A DNA stretch of 64,000 bases from Chitinophagales bacterium (GCA_020636495.1 JACJXQ010000008.1:496001-560000), one strand, 5' to 3'. Shown: positions 34,018 to 42,481, numbered from the stretch's first letter. Notes: generated from the letters alone by a model not told the origin. A program made the numbers and translations.

Positions 34018-34716
34018 ATGAACCAGAAACAATTCATTTTTGTGAAAGAATACCTGCGTGGTAACGGCAAACTGGTAGCTTACAACAGAGCTTACGGAAC
34101 GGGTAGAAATTACGACACTATTATGTCGGCTGCCAACCGCCTGCTGCGCATACCCGAAATAGCGGAATACATTAACGAGACCCGCGATGCCATTCGCCAC
34201 GAGGTAGAGCAGGAACTGAAAGAGAAATACCGCGAAGAACTGCTCACTATTTACGAGAAACGCCGCATACTGAAACTGATAGCCACCGGCGAAATGTACG
34301 TAGAGCAGAAATACAAGGGCAAGAACTGTACTCAATGCAGCCAGTACATTTCGCCCACTATCAACCAGATGCTCGCCGCCTTACGCGAAGACAGCAAACT
34401 CGCCGGCCACTACCCGGATAAAAGAATAGTTCAAAATCACAACAAAAAACAACAAAACGACAGCTACGGGAATGAAACAACAATTCCCGATGGAGGACCT
34501 GCCCGAATCAATGTTCAGCCAGGCGAGGGAGGAGTACTCGCACCGGGAAATATACAATCTGGGTCACCCCTTCAGGGGGATAGGGGGAAATTTCGCAATT
34601 CAAAGCAACAAACTACATACCCTGGTAGTGACGTTCCACAAAAACAGGAGAGCGACAAAGGCATCAACGACACCTGCTCAAAATCGGGTAACTATATACA
34701 ATTTTACACAAAATAA
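34018..34716 (+). CDS. Phage terminase small subunit-like protein, 3' end disrupted by an insertion element
   Basis: The N-terminal 135 residues match the terminase small subunit pattern: QKQFIFVKEYLRGNGK, AYNRAYG, a helix-turn-helix-like SAANRLLRIPEIAEYI, then a coiled segment and LAGHYPDK. Such proteins recognise phage DNA for packaging. From about residue 140 the sequence turns low-complexity. The last nine codons and the stop lie inside the IS left end (from 34686), so the true C-terminus is lost. ATG at 34018 fits the family; 15 upstream residues do not. No large terminase, portal or capsid gene is nearby, so this is an orphan of a prophage or island. Confidence 0.7.
   Translation: MNQKQFIFVKEYLRGNGKLVAYNRAYGTGRNYDTIMSAANRLLRIPEIAEYINETRDAIRHEVEQELKEKYREELLTIYEKRRILKLIATGEMYVEQKYKGKNCTQCSQYISPTINQMLAALREDSKLAGHYPDKRIVQNHNKKQQNDSYGNETTIPDGGPARINVQPGEGGVLAPGNIQSGSPLQGDRGKFRNSKQQTTYPGSDVPQKQESDKGINDTCSKSGNYIQFYTK
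34472..34685 (+). CDS. Possible second phage-type ORF, interrupted by the insertion element
   Basis: A +1-shifted frame overlapping the terminase tail starts MKQQFPMEDLPESMF and continues with SQAREEYSHREIYNLG. It looks more protein-like than the terminase frame over the same bases. It reaches the IS at 34686 and then ends 47 bases inside it. I do not recognise a family. It may be the start of a separate gene cut by the element, or the terminase may have suffered a frameshift here. Confidence 0.35.
34567..34592. repeat. Hairpin-type repeat, left copy
   Basis: The 26 bases from CCCCTTCAGGGGGATAGG onward recur at 37217-37242 with a single mismatch. CCCCTTCAGGGG forms a small hairpin. Similar C-rich/G-rich words are, to my recollection, dispersed in Bacteroidota genomes. 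Confidence 0.6.
34686..34709 (+). repeat. Left terminal inverted repeat of the IS1595-like element
   Basis: Twenty-four bases beginning GGGTAACTATATAC, the exact reverse complement of 37194-37217. Confidence 0.9.
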
Positions 34717-34740
34717 TTTGGTAGTTGTGTAAATAACTAC

Positions 34741-34762
34741 TACCTTTGTTTTATCAAAGGAG
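34741..34762 (+). promoter_or_regulatory. Transposase promoter -7 element and Shine-Dalgarno site
   Basis: TACCTTTG at 34741-34748 matches TAnnTTTG. AAAGGAG at 34756-34762 lies 6 bases before the transposase ATG, a strong ribosome binding site of the kind seldom seen before host genes in this window. Confidence 0.65.
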
Positions 34763-34768
34763 ATAGTT

Positions 34769-35704
34769 ATGATAAACACAGAATTCAAATCGGTTTTAGA
34801 GTTAATAAAGGCTTTCCCTGACGAACAAACATGTATTGACCATTTAGAGCAATTGCGCTGGAATGGTAATGTAGTATCTCCTTTTGACCCTGAAAGTAAA
34901 GTATATAACTGTAAGGGCAATAAATACCGTTGCAAAAACACTGGTAAATACTTCAATGTACGTACCCAAACATTATTCGATAATACTAAGGTTGAGCTTC
35001 AAAAATGGTTCTTAGCTATCTACCTGATAACAGCCCACAAAAAGGGCATTAGCTCCATGCAATTATCCCGTGATTTAGATATTACTCAAAAGACAGCTTG
35101 GTTTATGCTGCAACGTATCCGTAACTGCTTTGGCATTACCGATAGCGATAATGAAGATGGTAAAATAGGCGGTGGCGGTCAAATGGTTGAGGTTGACGAA
35201 ACCTATGTGGGCGGCAAAATGAAAAACATGACCCATAAGAAAAGGAAAGAAGTAGGCGCAAGGGGCGCTAATGACAATAAGCATATGATTATGGGTTACT
35301 TGGTACGTGGTGGCGAATTAAGGTTACAGCACGTTGAGAAAACAGGAATATTCCCAGCCGTATTAGAGAATGTAGCTACTGACAGCGTATTACTTACTGA
35401 CCTGTCAGGCTCTTACCGTACCGCTAAAAATCACTTTCTTTCACATGAGACAGTAGACCATAGCAGGAAAGAATATGTAAGGGACGCTGTAATACATACC
35501 AACAGCATAGAGGGTATATTTTCAATGTTTGACCGTATGGTAATAGGTACTTACCATTATGTAAGCGGTAAGCACATTCAGAAATACGCCAATGAATTAT
35601 CATTCAGGTTCAATACCCGTCACGATAATGAATGCAACCGTTTTAATTTATTACTTTCAAACTCAACGAAAAGGTTAACGTATAAAAAATTGACCAATGG
35701 CTAA
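34769..35704 (+). CDS. IS1595 family (ISXO2-like) transposase
   Basis: A 311-residue DDE transposase. The N-terminus has a partly degenerate zinc-ribbon (NCKGNKYRCKNTGKYF), then a helix-turn-helix-like stretch (QLSRDLDITQKTAWFMLQRI). The ISXO2 catalytic domain has Asp143 in VEVDETYVGG, Asp211 in LLTDLSGSYR and Glu248 in HTNSIEG, followed by the usual YHYVSGKHIQKYANELSFRFN. It would cut and join the 24-bp inverted repeats. It appears intact. The first zinc-ribbon cysteine pair is incomplete, which may affect end binding. The stop overlaps the KilA-N start. Confidence 0.93.
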   Translation: MINTEFKSVLELIKAFPDEQTCIDHLEQLRWNGNVVSPFDPESKVYNCKGNKYRCKNTGKYFNVRTQTLFDNTKVELQKWFLAIYLITAHKKGISSMQLSRDLDITQKTAWFMLQRIRNCFGITDSDNEDGKIGGGGQMVEVDETYVGGKMKNMTHKKRKEVGARGANDNKHMIMGYLVRGGELRLQHVEKTGIFPAVLENVATDSVLLTDLSGSYRTAKNHFLSHETVDHSRKEYVRDAVIHTNSIEGIFSMFDRMVIGTYHYVSGKHIQKYANELSFRFNTRHDNECNRFNLLLSNSTKRLTYKKLTNG

Positions 35705-36782
35705 TAATAAGGACTCAATAATTAAATATCAGGGCAATAGCATAACCTTATTTTCTGACGAAAGGGACGATTATGTTAACCTAACCGAAATGGCTAATGC
35801 ATGGAAGGGCAACCGAAAGTCAATTAAGTCATGGCTTAAAAATCAGCAAACATTAGCATTTTTAAAGGTTTGGGAAGAAAAGCATAACCCAAAATTTAGC
35901 GGTGCCCAAATGGGCACCGTATTGCAGAAAGCTAAAGACCAAGGCAGTAGCTTATCTTTGAAATACTATATAGATGTAACAAACGCAAAGGGCATATTTA
36001 CAAGAGAAACAGGGAAAATAGGCACGTATGCCCATAAGGATATAGCTATAAAGTTTGCCGCTTGGCTAAGCCCCGAATTTGAACTTTTTTTAGTAGAAGA
36101 AATTCAAAGATTAAAAGAGGTTGAGCGTCAAAAGTATTCATATGACTTGCTTAATCATGACCAAATTTTAGCATTAATACGGCTAAAAGAGGTTTTTAAA
36201 TTTGTTGCACATCAAGAGATGGTTGAGGATGCGCATAAAGAGGTGTACGCATCTCAAAGCAGCTCAAAAAACCCGTTTAGGGACTTTCATAAGTGGCGTA
36301 ACGAAATCCTTGATATAGACCCAAAGACCATTAATGATAGGATTATGCAATATTGCATTGATAATAATATTGCATTGACAAGGAAGATGCTTACTCAAAA
36401 GAAAAGCGATAAAGTACTAATGCTTGATACGTATGAAGCTGTAAGAAACGCCGTATGGGATTTTTTACAGATGCAGGGAGAGGTAAACGCGTTAAAGTTA
36501 GCTAACCTTGTAGGCGATATAATGAGAACTGAAAAAGGGGAGGTTATAAGAAGTAATGAATCTGACCTATTCCATGAAAAACAAGACTTGGGGGAATATT
36601 CAGATTTCGAAAAACAACTTGGAGATATGATGCAAGTCAAATCAGCCAGGGAGGTATTAGCTATCCGAAAAAAGTTAAGGCAGGATAAATTACCTAAGCC
36701 AAAAAGAACAGATTTTGACAACAAGTTAATACAAGCACTCAACTTTAACCCAAAAGAAGATAAAGACAAAAGCCCCGAATAG
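35697..36782 (+). CDS. KilA-N domain DNA-binding protein (transposon passenger)
   Basis: A 361-residue protein with an N-terminal KilA-N domain (about residues 5-145): YVNLTEMANAWKGNRKSIKSW, then the typical AKGIFTRETGKIGTYAHKDIAIKFAAWLSPEFELFL. KilA-N domains bind DNA and occur in phages, large DNA viruses and mobile elements, often as regulators. The C-terminal half (about 150-361) is helical and charged; I do not recognise it. ATG at 35697 overlaps the transposase stop by 8 bases, so translation is coupled. A hairpin terminator overlaps its stop. It may regulate transposition or affect the host; function is unknown. Confidence 0.88.
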   Translation: MANNKDSIIKYQGNSITLFSDERDDYVNLTEMANAWKGNRKSIKSWLKNQQTLAFLKVWEEKHNPKFSGAQMGTVLQKAKDQGSSLSLKYYIDVTNAKGIFTRETGKIGTYAHKDIAIKFAAWLSPEFELFLVEEIQRLKEVERQKYSYDLLNHDQILALIRLKEVFKFVAHQEMVEDAHKEVYASQSSSKNPFRDFHKWRNEILDIDPKTINDRIMQYCIDNNIALTRKMLTQKKSDKVLMLDTYEAVRNAVWDFLQMQGEVNALKLANLVGDIMRTEKGEVIRSNESDLFHEKQDLGEYSDFEKQLGDMMQVKSAREVLAIRKKLRQDKLPKPKRTDFDNKLIQALNFNPKEDKDKSPE

Positions 36783-36790
36783 GGGCTTTT
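36768..36790. terminator. Terminator overlapping the KilA-N gene stop
   Basis: AAAAGCCCC (36768-36776) pairs with GGGGCTTTT (36782-36790) around GAATA. The stop codon TAG lies in the loop and right arm. It can also terminate the convergent coiled-coil gene, although it overlaps neither end of that gene. Confidence 0.8.
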
Positions 36791-36813
36791 AAGTTGAATG
36801 TAATAAGTAGCTT

Positions 36814-37089
36814 TTAAGCTTCCCCCTTTTGGATAGCATCTATATTCTTTATGTAATCGTCATATGGGTATGCTTTTTGTATCTTTTGTAGTTCGCCTTT
36901 TATATCACCCAATTGCTTGTTTACACCCTGCATACCATTTTTACCCTCCAGTTCTGATAATCTCTTATTCACATTCTCAAACCCATCTTCAATAGTAGCA
37001 TTCATTTTATCAAGCAAATGGATAATGAAACCTACCGCTTTACGGGTTTCGTCAAGCTCTTTTTTGAGCGTATCAAGTTCTTGCTGCAT
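36814..37089 (-). CDS. Small coiled-coil protein inside the IS1595-like element
   Basis: A 91-residue minus-strand protein of long amphipathic helices: QQELDTLKKELDETRKAV, then a short hydrophobic FIIHLL, then VNKRLSELEG and KGELQKIQKAY. It is predicted to form a coiled coil. ATG at 37089 is chosen because a TATCTTTG promoter element at 37115-37122 lies just upstream, inside the longer alternative frame. It is convergent with the KilA-N gene and has its own promoter. I know no family. Possible roles are partner or antagonist of the KilA-N protein. Confidence 0.65.
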   Translation of the reverse strand: MQQELDTLKKELDETRKAVGFIIHLLDKMNATIEDGFENVNKRLSELEGKNGMQGVNKQLGDIKGELQKIQKAYPYDDYIKNIDAIQKGEA

Positions 37090-37114
37090 ATCTGGGTTGA
37101 AATATTTGTCGGTG

Positions 37115-37122
37115 CAAAGATA
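37115..37122 (-). promoter_or_regulatory. -7 promoter element of the coiled-coil gene
   Basis: Minus strand TATCTTTG, an exact TAnnTTTG match, 25 bases before the ATG at 37089. It decides the start choice. Confidence 0.6.
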
Positions 37123-37193
37123 ACCAAAATGGTTATACAAAAGCTATATACTATTTATATAATAATAATGTGTAATTTATATAACATAATTAA

Positions 37194-37217
37194 GTGTAAA
37201 ATTGTATATAGTTACCC
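37194..37217 (-). repeat. Right terminal inverted repeat of the IS1595-like element
   Basis: Exact reverse complement of 34686-34709. Its last base is also the first base of the right copy of the CCCCTTCAGGGG repeat. Confidence 0.9.
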
Positions 37218-37242
37218 CCCTTCAGGGGGATAGGAGGAAATT
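37217..37242. repeat. Hairpin-type repeat, right copy
   Basis: Matches 34567-34592 in 25 of 26 bases and abuts the IS right end directly. Followed within 70 bases by an imperfect palindrome around CTGCCGGTAGGCAGG. Confidence 0.6.
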
Positions 37243-37448
37243 CCACAACAAACCAGAACATCCTGGTAGCTATCAGGACAAAGGGGCCTGTCTGCCGGTA
37301 GGCAGGGTTGACACACAAGGTGCACAAAACACCCATCACATGATTAAAGAATTGCATGAGTGAACTGACAGATGAAATAAAACCATATACAGCCATAAAA
37401 GCAGCCTATATTATCATCTTGGAACTTTGCAAATACGCAGTATCCCGC

Positions 37449-37456
37449 TACATTTG
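37449..37456 (+). promoter_or_regulatory. gcvP promoter -7 element
   Basis: TACATTTG with a TTG at 37427-37429, exactly 19 bases upstream, matches the Bacteroidota promoter consensus. It lies 26 bases before gcvP. Confidence 0.7.
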
Positions 37457-37482
37457 CATATTCTTAATTTTTCAAGGCAATC

Positions 37483-40365
37483 ATGGAGTTATTTTCTAAA
37501 CAGAACCAGGAGTTTATCGGTCGCCACATGGGCCCCGATGAGCATGAGACAGAGCAGATGCTCAAGACTATCGGCGTATCTTCACTCGAAGACCTGATAT
37601 CGCGTACCGTTCCCCAGGCTATACGTATGGATGGGCCTTTGGCTATACCCGCATCTCAAAGCGAGGCTGAATTCCTCAACCAGCTGAAGGAAACCTCCAT
37701 GAAAAATAAACTGAACAAAACGTACATAGGCCAGGGCTATTACGATACCCTGACGCCGAACGTGATACTGCGCAACCTGTTTGAGAATCCGGGTTGGTAC
37801 ACTTCATATACCCCATACCAGGCAGAAATATCACAAGGCCGCCTGGAAAGCCTGCTGAACTACCAGACGATGATCTCTGACCTGACAGGCCTGCCTTTGG
37901 CCAACGCTTCTCTGCTGGACGAAGGTACGGCTGCCGCTGAGGCGATGTCTATGTTCTTCAGCACGCTGAACAAAGACCACTACAATCCTGAGCGCAACAA
38001 GCTCTTTATTGATAACGAAACATTCCCGCAAACCAAAGATGTGGTCATCACGCGTGCCACACCATTGGGTATTGAGCTGGTTTTTGGCGATTACAAAACG
38101 GCTGAGATAGATAACAACTACTTTGGTGCGTTGGTGCAATATCCTAACGATAAAGGTTCTATCGAAGATTACAGGTCGTTTATTGAAAAGGTACATGCAG
38201 CAGGTGCTTATGTAGCAATGGCTACGGATCTGCTGGCACTGACATTACTTACATCTCCCGGCGAGCTGGGTGCTGATGTAGCATTAGGTAGCGCACAACG
38301 CTTCGGTGTTCCTTTAGGTTTCGGTGGTCCGCACGCGGCTTTCATGGCTTCTACGGACGACTTCAAACGCCAGATGCCCGGCCGTATCATCGGTGTAAGT
38401 ATCGATGCACAGGGCAACCGCGCGCTGCGTATGGCACTGCAGACACGTGAGCAGCATATCAAGCGCGAGCGTGCTACATCTAATATATGTACCGCACAGG
38501 CACTACTGGCCAACATGGCGGCTATGTATGCCGTATACCATGGTCCTGACGGGCTGAAAGACATCGCAAAACGCGTATCGGTACTGGCCAGCACACTGGC
38601 GGCAGAACTGAAGATTGCAGGCTTTAATATCCTGTCTGAATCTTTCTTTGATACTGTAGTAGTGAAAGTACCGCAGGCCGATGTGATTAAAACAAGGGCA
38701 GAGATAGCCGGTATCAATTTCAGGTACTTCCCCGATAATACAATGGTAGGTATCTCGCTCGACGAGACAACCAACCTGACCGATATCGCTGATATCGTCA
38801 ATATATTCATGAACAATGAAGAGGCAGTAGTGTTTGATATCAGCAATGAGCTGGCACTGACCAACATTCCTACTGCGCTTACACGTACTTCTCAATTCTT
38901 GTCTAATCCTGTTTTCAACAGCTATCACAGCGAAACGCTGATGATGCGCTATATGAAAATGCTGGAGAACAAAGATCTGGCATTGAATACCAGTATGATA
39001 TCTCTGGGTTCTTGTACCATGAAGCTGAACGCCGCTGCTCAGATGATACCACTCAGCTGGGCACATTGGAGCAAAGTACACCCATTCGTTCCGGCCGACC
39101 AGGCCGAAGGTTACCACAGGATAGTAAAAGATCTGTCAGCATATCTGTGCGAGATAACCAAGTTCGACGCTTGTAGCTTGCAGCCCAACAGTGGTGCACA
39201 AGGCGAGTATGCCGGTCTGCTGGCTATTCGTGGCTACCACGAAAGCCGTGGCGATAAACACCGTGATGTAATGTTGATACCTATATCCGCACACGGTACC
39301 AACCCTGCATCAGCAGTAATGGTGGGTTACAAAGTAGTAGTGGTTAAGGCACTTGAGAACGGATATATAGACGTAGAAGACCTGAAAGCAAAAGCAGCAC
39401 AGCATGCTGATAACCTGGCAGGTATCATGGTGACTTATCCTTCTACCTACGGTGTGTACGAAGAGACAATAAAAGACATCACAAATATCGTTCACCAGCA
39501 TGGTGGACAAGTATATATGGATGGTGCCAATATGAACGCACAGGTGGGCTTAACCGCTCCAGGCCTTATCGGCGCCGATGTCTGCCACCTGAACCTGCAC
39601 AAAACATTCGCTATACCTCACGGTGGTGGTGGTCCCGGCATGGGGCCTATCTGTGTTCGTCAGCATCTGGCGCCATTCCTGCCGGGTCATGTTCAGAGCA
39701 GCCACGGCCAGCCGGGTCATGCAGTGTCTGCTGCTCCTTACGGTTCTGCCAGTATCCTGCTTATTTCTTATGCATATATCCGCCTGTTGGGTGCACAAGG
39801 TGTTAAGGACGCAAGTATTTATGCTATCCTGAATGCTAACTATATGCGTGCCCGCCTGCAGAACGATTTTGATATATTATATACCGGTAGCGGCGGCACA
39901 TGTGCGCACGAGTTCATTGTTGACCTGCGCCCGTTCAAGAAAACAGCAGGTATCGAAGCTGAAGATGTAGCCAAAAGGTTGATAGACTATGGTTTCCATG
40001 CTCCTACTATGAGTTTCCCTGTTCCCGGTACTATCATGATAGAGCCAACAGAAAGTGAGGATAAAGGCGAGCTGGATCGTTTCTGCGATGCACTGCTACA
40101 GATACGTGCAGAGATAGCCGCTGTTGAGAATGGTAAGGCTGACAAAACGGACAACCCGCTGAAAAACGCTCCGCATACACAGTTCGTGGTTACCGCCAAC
40201 GAGTGGACACATGCTTACAGCAGGGAAGAAGCGGCTTATCCGCTGGTATGGGTAAGGAACAATAAGTTCTGGCCTTCTGTTGCCCGTGTCAACAATACCT
40301 ACGGCGACCGTAACCTGGTTTGTACCTGCGAACCGGTTTCTGCCTACATGGATGCGGAAGCATAA
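37483..40365 (+). CDS. gcvP: Glycine dehydrogenase (decarboxylating), P protein of the glycine cleavage system
   Basis: A 960-residue PLP enzyme that decarboxylates glycine and passes the aminomethyl group to lipoyl-GcvH. This is the single-chain form with both halves fused. The PLP lysine is Lys707 in HLNLHKTFAIPHGGGGPG. The N-terminal half has FIGRHMG, YTPYQAEISQGRLESL and PHAAFMA; the C-terminal half has YPSTYGVYE and MDGANMNAQ. Length matches the family (about 950). It is monocistronic, with its own promoter and a strong terminator; gcvH and gcvT are elsewhere. Confidence 0.96.
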   Translation: MELFSKQNQEFIGRHMGPDEHETEQMLKTIGVSSLEDLISRTVPQAIRMDGPLAIPASQSEAEFLNQLKETSMKNKLNKTYIGQGYYDTLTPNVILRNLFENPGWYTSYTPYQAEISQGRLESLLNYQTMISDLTGLPLANASLLDEGTAAAEAMSMFFSTLNKDHYNPERNKLFIDNETFPQTKDVVITRATPLGIELVFGDYKTAEIDNNYFGALVQYPNDKGSIEDYRSFIEKVHAAGAYVAMATDLLALTLLTSPGELGADVALGSAQRFGVPLGFGGPHAAFMASTDDFKRQMPGRIIGVSIDAQGNRALRMALQTREQHIKRERATSNICTAQALLANMAAMYAVYHGPDGLKDIAKRVSVLASTLAAELKIAGFNILSESFFDTVVVKVPQADVIKTRAEIAGINFRYFPDNTMVGISLDETTNLTDIADIVNIFMNNEEAVVFDISNELALTNIPTALTRTSQFLSNPVFNSYHSETLMMRYMKMLENKDLALNTSMISLGSCTMKLNAAAQMIPLSWAHWSKVHPFVPADQAEGYHRIVKDLSAYLCEITKFDACSLQPNSGAQGEYAGLLAIRGYHESRGDKHRDVMLIPISAHGTNPASAVMVGYKVVVVKALENGYIDVEDLKAKAAQHADNLAGIMVTYPSTYGVYEETIKDITNIVHQHGGQVYMDGANMNAQVGLTAPGLIGADVCHLNLHKTFAIPHGGGGPGMGPICVRQHLAPFLPGHVQSSHGQPGHAVSAAPYGSASILLISYAYIRLLGAQGVKDASIYAILNANYMRARLQNDFDILYTGSGGTCAHEFIVDLRPFKKTAGIEAEDVAKRLIDYGFHAPTMSFPVPGTIMIEPTESEDKGELDRFCDALLQIRAEIAAVENGKADKTDNPLKNAPHTQFVVTANEWTHAYSREEAAYPLVWVRNNKFWPSVARVNNTYGDRNLVCTCEPVSAYMDAEA

Positions 40366-40387
40366 CAATAACAATGTTGATATTTAT

Positions 40388-40420
40388 ACGCCTCATCAAT
40401 TCATATTGATGAGGCGTTTT
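40388..40420. terminator. gcvP terminator
   Basis: ACGCCTCATCAAT (40388-40400) and ATTGATGAGGCGT (40405-40417) form a perfect 13-bp stem around TCAT, followed by TTTTC. Confidence 0.9.
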
Positions 40421-40471
40421 CTTGCAGAATACTGATCAGGTTATTATTTTTCGGCACTCAAAACTCTGCAT

Positions 40472-42109
40472 ATGAACTATAGAACCCTACTGGCTGTTCT
40501 TAGCCTGTTACTGTGTACTAATACTGTTTATGCCGACAAGGTGGAACTGAGCGAAGCCATAGATATGCCCAACACCGGCTGGAATAAGGTCCTGCAAGTC
40601 TCAAACGGCAACACGCTCCTCTTTCATTTTGAACCTCGAAAGTCGATACTGGTAAAGGTTTTTGATAAAGACCGTAAGGAGGTAGCCAGCGAGAAATTCC
40701 TTGGGAAGACCTTTGATTGTGGTGACCTGGAACTGTCAGAGTTCAATGGTCTTTATGATATCAATGGTGAAGCTGCATTGTTCTTCACCCAGTCTATCCT
40801 GAATAATAATACTCTTATGCTCCTGCGCTTTGATGCTCAAACAGGCAAGATCATTAAGGAAGAGGCATTGGTACGATCACCCAGCTTCAAAGCAAGAAAC
40901 ACGTACAGTGTCGTGAGAAATACTGTCAAAGGCGGGTATGCTGTTTTTTGTATGAAAGACCTGGAGGCAAATTTTAAAGAGACGCTGAAACTGCTTGTTT
41001 TTGACGAAAAGCATACCATGGCTCATGAGGTCCCTGTTCCTATTAGTATGGATGACTACGATTTCGTGGAGCACGTCAGCACACAGTGCGGCAACGATGG
41101 ATCGTACGTTGTAACCCTCACTTACAAAAAGATCATTCATTTCCCCAATGACATCGACAGGTTCCTGGCGTTATGCTATTTGCCCGACGGATCTACGGCT
41201 TTCTCCAGCGTGGTCACAAAACTACCGGCCAATACTGCGCCGTATTTTTCGATGTATACCTACAATGATTTTGGCGGTATGCTGAATTTGTTCCTGGTGA
41301 ATGCCATGACGATATACTATAAAAATGGCCTGCAGACTCTTACGCGTGAGGTATATGAACCCTTTATGCTCATGTATAACAAGGCAGATATCTCTAGTAT
41401 GAAGTATACGGGTATATCGCATAAAATGGCCAATAAATACCTGCAAGACCAGACCGGTGATACGACAACTTTTATAGCGCCGATACCAATGACTGCTTAT
41501 ACTAATAAATATGGTATGACGACCCTGATCTCGGAGGAGAACGTACTTAAACTCCGCATAAAGAATATCACCACCAACCGTACATTGATAGGGCATATTG
41601 TTGTAACCACAATGAATGACATGGGAGAAGAAACATGGTCTGTTATTCTGCCTAAAAAGCAGTTCGTGGAAAATGTGCTTACCTCTTACGACCTGCATAA
41701 CAGGGAGAAAAGTGCACGCCTGTTCAGGCGGGCAGACCCCAATTCTGACTGGCTGTACCAGTTTGTGTCTCACAAATCTTTCATGAGTCCCAAAGGAGAT
41801 TGCTATGTATTGTACAATGACCTCCCATCTAACGACCACAAAAATCTGGCCTCAGGTGTTGATTCCATGTATTCCAACAGTGCTGATAAAAACTATGAAA
41901 GTACCAACGCGATATTCTATAAGATAACCAAAAAAAGAGAGGTGTCAAAAAGTAACCTATTTAACACCTCTGAAAATGGCTTATTGTATCCTGCAATGAT
42001 TGAGGCAGGTAATTTTAATGAACAGACCCAAACCTACTCAACAATAGTCCTGGAGCGGTCAGGCGATGGTTATATCCACAAACTTGGGTGGCGGGTGTTC
42101 GAAGATTAG
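40472..42109 (+). CDS. Large exported protein of unknown function
   Basis: I do not recognise this 545-residue protein. It has a signal peptide (cleavage near VYA, residue 22) and a long beta-rich mature part with repeated strand patterns (NTLMLLRFDAQTGKIIKEE, YAVFCMKD, SYVVTLTYKK), which suggests a propeller-like or all-beta fold. Similar exported proteins of unknown role are common in Chitinophagales. The stop overlaps the convergent lipoprotein gene by four bases. No C-terminal type IX secretion domain is clear. Confidence 0.7.
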   Translation: MNYRTLLAVLSLLLCTNTVYADKVELSEAIDMPNTGWNKVLQVSNGNTLLFHFEPRKSILVKVFDKDRKEVASEKFLGKTFDCGDLELSEFNGLYDINGEAALFFTQSILNNNTLMLLRFDAQTGKIIKEEALVRSPSFKARNTYSVVRNTVKGGYAVFCMKDLEANFKETLKLLVFDEKHTMAHEVPVPISMDDYDFVEHVSTQCGNDGSYVVTLTYKKIIHFPNDIDRFLALCYLPDGSTAFSSVVTKLPANTAPYFSMYTYNDFGGMLNLFLVNAMTIYYKNGLQTLTREVYEPFMLMYNKADISSMKYTGISHKMANKYLQDQTGDTTTFIAPIPMTAYTNKYGMTTLISEENVLKLRIKNITTNRTLIGHIVVTTMNDMGEETWSVILPKKQFVENVLTSYDLHNREKSARLFRRADPNSDWLYQFVSHKSFMSPKGDCYVLYNDLPSNDHKNLASGVDSMYSNSADKNYESTNAIFYKITKKREVSKSNLFNTSENGLLYPAMIEAGNFNEQTQTYSTIVLERSGDGYIHKLGWRVFED

Positions 42110-42420
42110 TTCAGGTCAGGTTTAATTACCGTCAGCTGTATGATCTCGATGAAATCATATTTCGGGTATATGGCGCAAACCTCGCCACCGCCGTCAGAGT
42201 CGTACTTTACTTTTACCTTATATCCATCGTGCATATATGCTGTGGGCAGATTCGAAGGACGCATCAGTCTGTCTTCACCTTCAATTTTCAGCAGGTATCC
42301 GCAACCGTTCAGGGCTATATCGCCGGTATCAACCACTGTGGCTTTTACTAGGTTCCTGTCCTGTTTACAAGCAACGGCGATGACAGCAATTACAACAGCA
42401 AAAAATATATATTTACGCAT
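42106..42420 (-). CDS. Small lipoprotein of unknown function
   Basis: A 104-residue protein with a lipoprotein signal (MRKYIFFAVVIAVIAVAC, Cys18). Its mature part is a short beta-rich domain, with NGCGYLLKIEG near residue 38 and VKVKYDSDGGG near 70, a pattern seen in small Bacteroidota lipoproteins. Two cysteines (near residues 40 and 82) could pair. The 3' ends of this gene and the large exported protein overlap by four bases. No specific function is claimed. Confidence 0.65.
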   Translation of the reverse strand: MRKYIFFAVVIAVIAVACKQDRNLVKATVVDTGDIALNGCGYLLKIEGEDRLMRPSNLPTAYMHDGYKVKVKYDSDGGGEVCAIYPKYDFIEIIQLTVIKPDLN

Positions 42421-42481
42421 GTCAGGATTTTTCTTTCAAGTAATTCGGCTATGAAAATACTAAAAAGTTTTAAAGGTGCAA

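Larger units (their letters stand above)
34686..37217. mobile_element. IS1595/ISXO2-like insertion element with KilA-N passenger gene
   Basis: The 2532-bp element is bounded by perfect 24-bp inverted repeats: 34686-34709 (GGGTAACTATATAC...) and 37194-37217 (its exact reverse complement). It contains an ISXO2-type DDE transposase, a KilA-N domain gene overlapping the transposase stop by 8 bases, and a short convergent coiled-coil gene. IS1595-family elements usually make 8-bp target duplications, but the flanks here (TCAAAATC and CCCTTCAG) do not match. The element is AT-rich compared with its surroundings, and the transposase has a classical Shine-Dalgarno sequence. Both support a foreign origin. 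Confidence 0.85.

Noticed and set aside
34678..37225. An 8-bp target duplication around the IS1595-like element
   Set aside because: Flanks TCAAAATC and CCCTTCAG do not match, nor when the inverted repeat is shortened by one base.
37190..37396. Minus-strand open frame over the IS right end
   Set aside because: It spans the inverted repeat and the hairpin repeat, which are not coding features.
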